Below are positions 56,453 through 64,000 of a stretch of 64,000 nucleotides of DNA, piece after piece. The translations under genes and the position numbers were made by a program. This stretch comes from Fallopia convolvulus (taxonomy: Eukaryota; Streptophyta; Magnoliopsida; Caryophyllales; Polygonaceae): NCBI GenBank assembly GCA_964016875.1, contig OZ024728.1, positions 24,923,328-24,987,327 of the forward strand. The letters are read 5' to 3'. Positions within the stretch are counted from its first letter, which is position 1; the number at the start of each line of letters is the position of its first letter. Below the pieces are notes generated by a model, which was not told the origin of the DNA, did not search any database, and worked only from the letters and a program-made list of their open reading frames with translations.

Positions 56453-56983
56453 AATGATGCTTTGTGGGCTTACCGTACTACTTATAAGACACCCATTGGG
56501 ATGTCTTCCTTCAGATTAGTCTATGGCAAAGGCTGTCAGTTGCCAGTAGAGCTTGAGCACAAAGCTTATTAGGCAGTCCAAAAATGCAATTTCAAAATTG
56601 AAGAAGATGGAGCGTTCAGAAAATTACAATTGTAAGAGATGGAGGAGTTGAGATTGGATGCTTATGACAATGCTGTGAATTACAAGAACAAAACAAAAGC
56701 ATGGCATGACAAGAACATCCAAAGGAAGGAATTCAAAGCTGGAGACAAGGTCCTTCTATTTTAGTCTCGTCTCACACTCTTCCCAGGGAAGCTCCATTCT
56801 AGATGTGCTGGACCGTACACTATTGCTCAAGTTTTTCCACATGGGGCTGTGGAATTGATTGATGGGGACTCCCAAAAGGTGTTCAAGGTTAATGGTCAGA
56901 GATTGAAGAAATACCATGAGGGAGTCAGCCAAGAAGTTTTAGAAGAGATACGTCTTTCTGATCCACACCAAAGTGCTGAATAA
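56453..56983 (+). pseudogene. Athila integrase C-terminal fragment
   Basis: 177 codons in one frame with three in-frame stops, ending TAA at 56981-56983. It begins NDALWAYRTTYKTPIGMSS, the segment after the catalytic core. A KIEEDGAFRKLQ helix, a basic YKNKTKAWHDKNI segment and the SH3-like GPYTIAQVFPHGAVELID end follow. The catalytic Asp/Asp/Glu are absent. It starts abruptly at 56455 next to Mutator-like DNA. Confidence 0.88.
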
Positions 56984-57025
56984 ATGGCTAAAATGTCGGG
57001 CCAACGACATTAAACAAAGGTGCTA

Positions 57026-57043
57026 CTCGGGAGGCAACCCGAG
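57026..57043 (+). other. Conserved hairpin CTCGGG-AGGCAA-CCCGAG
   Basis: A perfect 6-bp stem with an AGGCAA loop, about 45 bp after the integrase stop, directly followed by a donor-like GTAAGT. The same loop with a 4-bp stem is at 35280-35293 and a weaker form is at 27013-27027. Confidence 0.7.
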
Positions 57044-57517
57044 GTAAGTTTTGTTGTTCTTTTTTTGTTTTTGTTTTGTTTAGGTTCGAAAGAACATTAC
57101 TGAGGACGAACCGCGACCGCCCCTTAAAAAAAAGAGCGGTCGCGTGACGTTTTTCAGAAAAATTAACGGTGAAGTGCCAGAACCGCGACCGCGGCCCTCC
57201 ATAGTTGCGATCGCGGCCCCCAGAGATTCTTACAAAAATTCCAAGAAAATCAGAAAAAAAGAATTAAATCATGTGCTGAGTTGAAAACCCGAAAGGGCGG
57301 CTCAGGCAAAAATCAAGGGCCAGGACCAGCATTAGGCTGGGGTAATAAGAAGCTAAAACGAGTGAAAGTGAGTTGGTGAGCACATCTATTGGAAAATGAA
57401 ATGAGCGGTTAGGTGAAAACCCGAAAGGGCGCCTAAGTAGAATGAGTGAAAGAAAAAAAATATGAGTGTCGAGGAACATTTCTGTTGGGGCTTGTGGATT
57501 ATTGTTTATGGGTTTTT

Positions 57518-60500
57518 TGTAACACCCCTATTTTACAACATTGGGTATTACCGCCAGTGACCTCGGACTTTACCGTCCAAAGTCACCCAAGGCTTTTAGA
57601 ATGATATAGAACGATAATAATGCGGAAATAAACATAATTCATAAAATAGGAAAGGTGCTCCTGAAGGAGACTTTGTTTGTACAAAACATCTTACATTGTC
57701 TTCCAACTTAAAGTTACTCGGAATCGAAAAGCAAAACCAGCTTGTTCTTGAAACATAGCGAAACTAAAACCAAAACGAAATGATAAGTACATCTTGAAAG
57801 TTCTCGTTCTTCCTTCGTCTTCACTTCACGCCTTGTTGGGGTTCCTAGATTCTGACATAATTCGCGAGGGGCGAGAGAATGCCACGCAAACATGCGGAAA
57901 AGAAGAATTAGTCTAAGAGACTAAGCAAGCGGGAATGGAACTTCCCGAGGGTATTTTGGTAATTTCAAGTATTATCGAAGGAGATATTAGGGTTGTGTTT
58001 ACGATGAGGCTTATTTATGTGGGGTTTTAATGGTACGCAGAGGAGCATATCTCAAGCGGAGATAGCTCGATAATTAAGAGAAGAGCTACTAAATTGTAGA
58101 CTTCTTTTAGAATCGAAAGTATGTTGGGAACATTATTAATTCATACAAGTTAAAAACCTCTCGCGCCTTGAGCGGACCGAGAGCCGGATCGATCATTTGA
58201 GATCGGTCCGGTTTTGGTATCTTTTAAATGTGCATTGGGCACTTATCTTATATAGTGTCGAAAATGTTTGATTTCGTTAATGATTTTTAAAGGGGGTGGG
58301 GGCTCAGATGGCCCGATCCACCAAGGGGAAACCCAGTTCCCGACACTTAGCTAGAGTGCGCACGTCCCTCCTTGCAATCGGAGCGGACTGGACCATGATC
58401 CGAAAAGTCGTACTTCAAACACGTAGGCATTACGACTTAGTAATATTATATAGAGGCGTCGGCTAGACCGCGCCCCTCACTAGTTCGTTCAACACCGTTC
58501 TCTTAACGAGAGCGTAAACAATCAAGGCCACAACAAAGCTAGCATAATATTCCTATCGAATAATAAAGAGCGAACTATGCTAACAGTGGGGTCGTTATAT
58601 CTAACAATCGATATTTCCTAAGTTCATTTATTGTTTAGCACGCAAGTTGTTCCCAACATCGAGAATTTCACGGAAACGAAATATAAAAGGTCACAAGGGG
58701 AAATTCCACTTGCCTTAGCTTTCCACGAGTCTACTATCGAGCTTTGGCGGAAATATTTGATTCACGACTTCGAGCGAGAATCCCGACCTATCGACACGGA
58801 ATTTACGAGCGAACTTTAAATACGAATTCCTCCTAACGCTCGGATTCTCTCTTATGTACTTTATGTAAGAGAAATGGAATTCTAAATTATTATATAATAA
58901 TTTAGGTGGTCATTTAAAATAATAATATTCCTTTATTATTATTTTAATTTTGTAATATCCCTTTTTTCCTTAAAAATCCTTATTTAATATTATTAAAATA
59001 ATTTCCTTTAATTTCACTTGCTAAATTCTTAATATAATTAAGCAAGTATAATTTCATAAATTAACATACTTTACCAAAAAGGTATTTTTCTTTTAAATGT
59101 ACAAACTCACATTTAAAGTTATAAGAAATCTACTTAAACCTTTTTACAAACTTATCTTAATTAAAATATTACTTTTAAATTTCCAAAGGTTCTTTAATGA
59201 ATTTAAAGTATTATTTCCTCACCAAGAATATTTTATTAATAATATTCTCTTAATAGGATCTTATTTAATTATATAATTCATATTAAATAATTGTAATCTC
59301 CTTTCTTGGAAATTTCCATAATTAGGACTTTCTATTTACTTTATAAAGTAACTTCCTAAAATTAACATATATTAAATTAATCTTATTTATTTTATTCTCT
59401 TATTTCTTTTCATATTATATGACTTACAAAATATATGATCATGGCTTATAAATATCTCACTTTATACTTGTAGTCCATTATAATATCTTATGTTATAAAA
59501 TAATATTCACTTCCATATTTAGATTGTTTCTTTCCATGCAAGTCAACCACATAACTATATCATATCATAAGATCAATATAAGATCATAATTTCTATATTC
59601 ACTTTAGAGCTTATGTCATGTAAGAAAACTCTACACTTAGATATATATTAAAATAATATTTTTCTTAAATAATATCTTTAAGAATATAATTATTATTATC
59701 ATTATCCTTTTATAAAACAATATTTAATATCAAACTATAGTCCATGACTACAACTTTTGTAACAATATTTTTATAAGAGTTCTCTACAAGTATTTAGAAT
59801 AATTATCATTATAATATGTCATAGGTATTTTATCATCACTACCATATATTATAACTAAAACCATATCTATTGCAATTCTCTACACCTAGAGGTATGACAA
59901 ATTTTAAATAAAAATTTTATTATTATTATTATAGTATTTGATTTTATATATCTTCAACTTCTCTATAATTAGGGACATGCAACATTATTATCTTATATAA
60001 ATCCTATTTCTTTATAAAGGTGACATTTTTAATATTAACAACTACACCTCATATGCTATACTTTTATAAAAACCCTTTAATATTATGTAAATAGCATGTC
60101 TTGTATAATATTAAAATACAATAATAATTTAAATATCTTTGATAAGGTTAATTTACCATAGTAACTTAATTTGTTTCTATTCTACAACTAACAAGATCTT
60201 CCACATAATATTTTTATTAAATTAATTCCTTATTTGATTTCTTCCTTATTCCAACTAATATATTTAATAAACTTAAAAGGACTAATTTTAATAAAATACA
60301 TAAATTAAAAAAAATGAAATAAGGATTAGTATTATACTGATGTTTTGGCTTTCTGTAAAACAGAGCACAGGGAAGAGGAGGCAGGGGATCGGCCGACGGT
60401 GATGGGGGCGGCGCAACCAGGACGGGGCAGCGAGGACTCGGTGGCGAGCAGGTGGTGCGGCGGCGGCAGGTTGGCGGTCCGGCGAGGCTAGGTGGTGGTC

Positions 60501-61331
60501 GGCGGCCTCCAAGGGGGAAAAAGGGGATTTTTGGTGGGATTTTTGAATGGAGAATTGAAACTTGGGAGGCTGATTTTTGGAGCACTAGAGAGCACTTAGC
60601 AAGAAGGAGAAGGAGATGTTTGAAGTGTGAGTTGCTAAGGTGGATAGAAGCCCCTTTATATAGGCAATTTGGAGGAGCTTAACAATCCATGTCCATGGCT
60701 ATGGACCAATGGAGGGAGAAGAGATGCTCTACAATTGGGCACAAGTGTGTTTCTTCATGGATGATGCAAGGTGAGGTAGGATGTGTGTCTTGCAAGGGAG
60801 AGGAAGGTGGAAGAAGCTTCCATGGGCATGCATTGGGAGAGAGGTCACATCTACGTAAATCACATCAGACATAGTCTGATGTCTATTTTTTTTTTGAAGA
60901 AGGAGAGGTTTATTGGGTATAAGATAATAAGGATGGGTGTTTGAATAAGAAAGTTCACTTGGTCTAGCGGATTTGAGGGAGAGGCGTGTGGGGTGAGTTG
61001 CAAGAGGTCTCAGGTTCAATTCCCGGCTCTTGCATTCTTTTTGCTAGACTTTTAATGTGGTTTTAAGGCCTAGTTGTAATTCATTTTATTTAATAAAAAT
61101 TCGAGCTTCATAAGGCATTATTTTATTTTAAATGCCTTTTTATTTATTCATAACCCTTATAATATATTCTTGAATTTTTATTTAATTTGGTTTACTCAGT
61201 AATCTCTTTTGAAAGAGACAATTAAGGGTTATTGTAATATATTAAAAATTCTCTTTTTATTTAGAGAAAAGATTTTATAAAAATAAATATTATATTCGGT
61301 TTTAAAACCTTGGAATATCGCGGATATTACA
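57518..61331 (-). mobile_element. Solo LTR, 3814 bp, related to the gag-only element
   Basis: It begins TGTAACACCCC and ends GGATATTACA, with a perfect TTTTT duplication on both sides (57513-57517, 61332-61336). The first 400 bp resemble the 43740 LTR (ACCGCCAGTGACCTCGGA, GCGGACCGAGAGCCGGATCG). The middle is AT-rich and non-coding; a GC-rich leader is at 60360-60500. It sits in the 3' untranslated region of Athila family B. Confidence 0.9.
60958..61035 (+). other. tRNA-like Pol III box pair in the solo LTR
   Basis: TTGGTCTAGCGG (A-box-like) and GGTTCAATTCC (B-box), with GCAAGAG...CTCTTGC as a stem. It sits at the same relative place as in the gag-only LTRs. Confidence 0.45.
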
Positions 61332-61565
61332 TTTTTATCTTTGCTTTGATGTATGTATATTGTCTTGAGTGATAGATTATGCTAGGACTTTATTGTATGC
61401 ACTTTCATTCTTTTACTTGGTTTCGGGTTGTGAGCTTATTGTTGAGTGCTTTTTAGTTTTAGATCATTTTCTCCCATTGATTCATGTGGACCTTTGTTGA
61501 TTTGTCCTGCTTTATTTGATTTTGAGCTTACTCGAGGACGAGCAAGGTCTAAGTATGGGGGAATT

Positions 61566-62707
61566 TGATATGCTGTATTTTATACAGCATAACTAGGACT
61601 TTTTAGTACATCTTTTTATAGAGTTTTAGACCTTTTAGGAGCATTATCAAAGAATAGGTTTGAAGACCAAGAATTCGAAGTTTTCTGAATGCCGTGATCG
61701 CATTTCACACTGGTGGCAATCGCGTTTCACGATTGCTGTTGAGGTCGCGGTTTGAAGCTGGCCGCAATCGCGGCCCCACATTATGGTGATCGCGGTCCTA
61801 CTGGATTGACACGCGCAATATCTTCCGCCTTATCTTTATTGCCTTGTTATATTATATCTTTATTATTTCGTGTTTTAGAAGACTACTTAAGCCTAGTTTT
61901 TAGTTTTTGTTGGAATAACCTCTCTTAGACCTAATTTTCTATTATTCCAGACGTTTGTATTTTCTGTCTCATGGAGAACTAAACTCCTAGATCTTATTCA
62001 AGTTGAAACTTTCGGATTCAAGTTTTATCGTGAGATTCTTATTCAAGTTTATTCCTTACAGGTTATTTCAATTCTCTTGTGCTTAATTAATATTTATTGT
62101 GTTGATTTCTCCTTGTCTGGCCAACTTTTTGGAATTAATACTCTCTATTGCTAGATCTACATTTTCTCGTAGTAAAACCTAATATTTGTAGCAACTCAAC
62201 TGATTTAGGACTCGTTGGACTAAAACAGTTGAGAAAGAAATTTGAATGCATGTTGATTGTTTGACTCGTTGGAATTCAATTGCATGTATTATGTTTATCC
62301 TTGTTCTCATTACTAATGTCCTTATGATTTATGATCGTTTCATGTGTTACTTGGATGTTAAGTTTGCATGTCTTGTTGCCATGTTATAAATCTGATCAGG
62401 ATAGAAATAACTAAAGAGAATAACTTGCTTGAATCAATGATCAATAACTTGAAAAAGAAAGTGGATATTTGAATAAGATTGTTTTCCCTTAATTGATAAA
62501 AACCAAACTTTTGCTTTGTTTAATTGCTTTAATTCCCTAGTTTAAGAATTACAATTCACAATCCCCCCTTTTGTTACTATTTTGAGTTGATACTAATAAC
62601 TACTTGGGATACAAGTGTCTCTTGGGTTCGACCTCGACTTACCGGCTATACTAATTGTATAATTAGGGATTTATTTTTGATTTGGTACGACGACTTTAAG
62701 CCAGTCA
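61566..62707 (+). repeat. 3' LTR of Athila family B
   Basis: 1142 bp after the purine tract TAAGTATGGGGGAATT. Nearly identical to the left LTR except that many CpG sites in the U3 words have become TpG or CpA. Confidence 0.9.
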
Positions 62708-63949
62708 GTACCCCTAATGTTTTGACTATTCCTTTTAGTGTCCTAAAAATAAGGTATTCCTTTTGGTACCCTTTAAGTTTGAACCAATTCCCTTCTGTAG
62801 CATATCTCACCCAAAAAAAAAGCGTTTTCTAACTTTCGTCCATATACCATAGCTACACGAAGAAATTATTCTTGTTTTTGCAAGTCAAAGGAAGATCCCA
62901 AAATAATTTCACTTAATTGGATAAAATATAATTTTTAATTATTTGTTCTTTATCAATTTAAAGAGACAATATCTACCAACACTAATTGAACTGGGAGCAA
63001 ATTTTCATGGAAGCAAACTGTATATAATATCTCTCCGAACACCAATCATGCAAAGGGCAAATTGTCATAGAGTTTCTAATTCACCAGCAAAGTCGATTAG
63101 CTATATGTGCAAATCATGAGCACGAAGTGTCAAGCTTTTCAATTTTCATCCCAATTTCAACTACAATTAGAACCCTAATTTCAATATTGTCTTAGTTTTC
63201 TAATTTTTACCCCAATTTGAAATTCCCTAAATTGAAATCCTCATTCTAGTTACAAATCATAGTTAATCAAATTTGAACTCAAATTGAAACTCAAAACTGA
63301 AATTAAAACTCAAATTGGAGGGAAGATATGTAAAGATCGAAGAGTCGAACATGCTGCCAGGGACAAGCCGTCTACTGTTGGGTCGTGGAACCTCGTCGTC
63401 GTCCTCGACAGTACCAACGTCGTCGCCCGCTGCTGCTTTTCCGACGTCTTCGCTGACCCCTTCCTCACCGATGGCGGTTGCTAGGCTTCCGCCGTTGTCT
63501 CTTATCCTTCCATCACCGATGGAAGTCGTTATGGACAACCTTCAACCTAACTTCCTCGCCGTCGCCGTATCTCGGTCTGTTGTTGGCGGCAGCAACATCT
63601 ACCTTTCTCGTCCTGGTGTCGCCGACAACCTTCAACCTCACCGGCGTCGTGGTTCTCAACCCCGACTTCACCAACAACTGGATATCGCTAGTCGCCTACT
63701 TCATCGCCAGAGATGTAAGTATTGAAAAAGTAATTACAGGATTTTAATTTTTGAGTAAAAAATTAGATGGAAATTATAGAATTTTAATTTTTTAAATTTT
63801 TTACGAAAAATAGATAGAAATTATAATTTTAGTGACTTTTGGTTACAGAAGGGAATTGGTTTAAACATGAAGAGTACCAAAGGGAATAACTTTTTTTAGG
63901 ACACCAAAAAGAATAATCAAAATCTTAGGTGCGCCAAAAGGAATTTCCC
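62708..63949 (+). other. Body of the Mutator-like element with GC-rich island
   Basis: Its first 370 bp are duplicated at 56089-56455. At about 63350-63715 a GC-rich segment with several open frames (plus 63315-63725) stands out and ends in a donor-like GATGTAAGT. It could be a captured gene fragment; I do not recognise the protein. Confidence 0.45.
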
Positions 63950-64000
63950 AAATATTTATAACGATTAATTTTATCCAGTACATATTATGTAGCATTCTTA

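Larger units (their letters stand above)
54943..62707 (+). mobile_element. Athila-type gypsy element, family B, rearranged
   Basis: LTRs 54943-56083 and 61566-62707 (TGATATG...CAGTCA) are flanked by GTAAC (54938) and GTACC (56084, 62708). Between them are 367 bp of Mutator-like sequence (56089-56455), an integrase C-terminus, a 3' untranslated region and a later solo LTR. There is no primer site, gag, protease or RT. Confidence 0.85.
54923..63949. mobile_element. Mutator-like element interrupted by Athila family B
   Basis: Left piece 54923-54942 (GGGAAATTCCTTTT...), right piece 62708-63949. The right end, read in reverse from 63949, matches the left end joined across the Athila insertion for about 100 bp (GGAATTCC-, TTATTCC- and CCAATTCCCTTCTG-type words). 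Imperfect 9-bp flanking repeats AAATAATTG and AAATATTTA, and an apparently unoccupied copy of the target near 30113, support the borders. No transposase was found. Confidence 0.75.
29811..64000 (-). mobile_element. Non-autonomous Tat-type gypsy element hosting the nested insertions
   Basis: Minus strand. 5' LTR pieces: 43583-43739, 54613-54922 and 63950-64000. Primer site 43580-43561. Gag 43118-41571, protease 41600-41201 continuing at 30815 after the Athila insertion, then non-coding DNA to a 3' LTR fragment (about 30312-29811). The two LTR copies match at 29811-30130 and 54634-54922. No RT or integrase was found, so it lacks pol. Most of its span is later insertions. Confidence 0.7.

Noticed and set aside
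63263..63538. 91-codon minus-strand frame
   Set aside because: Overlaps other equally long frames in the GC-rich island; no evidence to prefer it.

Overview
The window is nuclear DNA of a flowering plant, probably a eudicot. Coding signal is sparse, the background is AT-rich, and there are many plant LTR retrotransposons (chromovirus-like, Athila, Tat, copia), a LINE, CACTA, Mutator-like and Helitron DNA transposons, and one intron-rich host gene. I cannot name the species.

Left part (1-19150): a decayed minus-strand Ty3/gypsy element (1 to about 9337) holds in its leader a 2.77-kb non-autonomous LTR element (5558-8331) with its own unusual repeat-rich ORF. A 5'-truncated LINE (about 9660-13053), a gypsy-type LTR fragment (to 14691), a CACTA transposase remnant (14692-15622, minus), a copia remnant (about 16700-17950) and an 835-bp non-autonomous Helitron (18309-19143) follow.

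Middle (19595-25011, minus): the only convincing host gene. Thirteen exons can be placed with GT/AG borders, and they join in frame to a 466-aa chloroplast magnesium transporter of the CorA/MRS2 family, MRS2-11 (MGT10) type. A 479-bp Mutator-like foldback MITE lies in intron 10, and a 935-bp Mutator-like element (25287-26221) sits 275 bp upstream of the start codon.

Right part (about 26800-64000): the 3' end of one Athila-type element (family C), then a minus-strand Tat-type element (about 29811 to beyond the window) that acts as host for a stack of insertions. These are a complete but pol-less Athila element (family A, 30816-41195, target duplication CCTTA), a gag-only gypsy element with an extra unknown ORF (43740-54612, target duplication CAATT), and a Mutator-like element (54923-63949). 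That Mutator-like element contains a rearranged Athila (family B, 54943-62707), which in turn contains a 3.8-kb solo LTR (57518-61331, target duplication TTTTT).

The most unusual signal runs across the right part. Each Athila or Tat family carries its own short, often palindromic, CpG-containing word (CTCGTTAACGA in family A, GCGATCGCGG in B, GGTCGTGAGTC in C, CGGTCGCGA-like in Tat). The word recurs in LTR U3, in non-coding internal DNA and inside ORFs, very often as pairs 21-22 bp apart, about two helical turns. I know of no described function for it.
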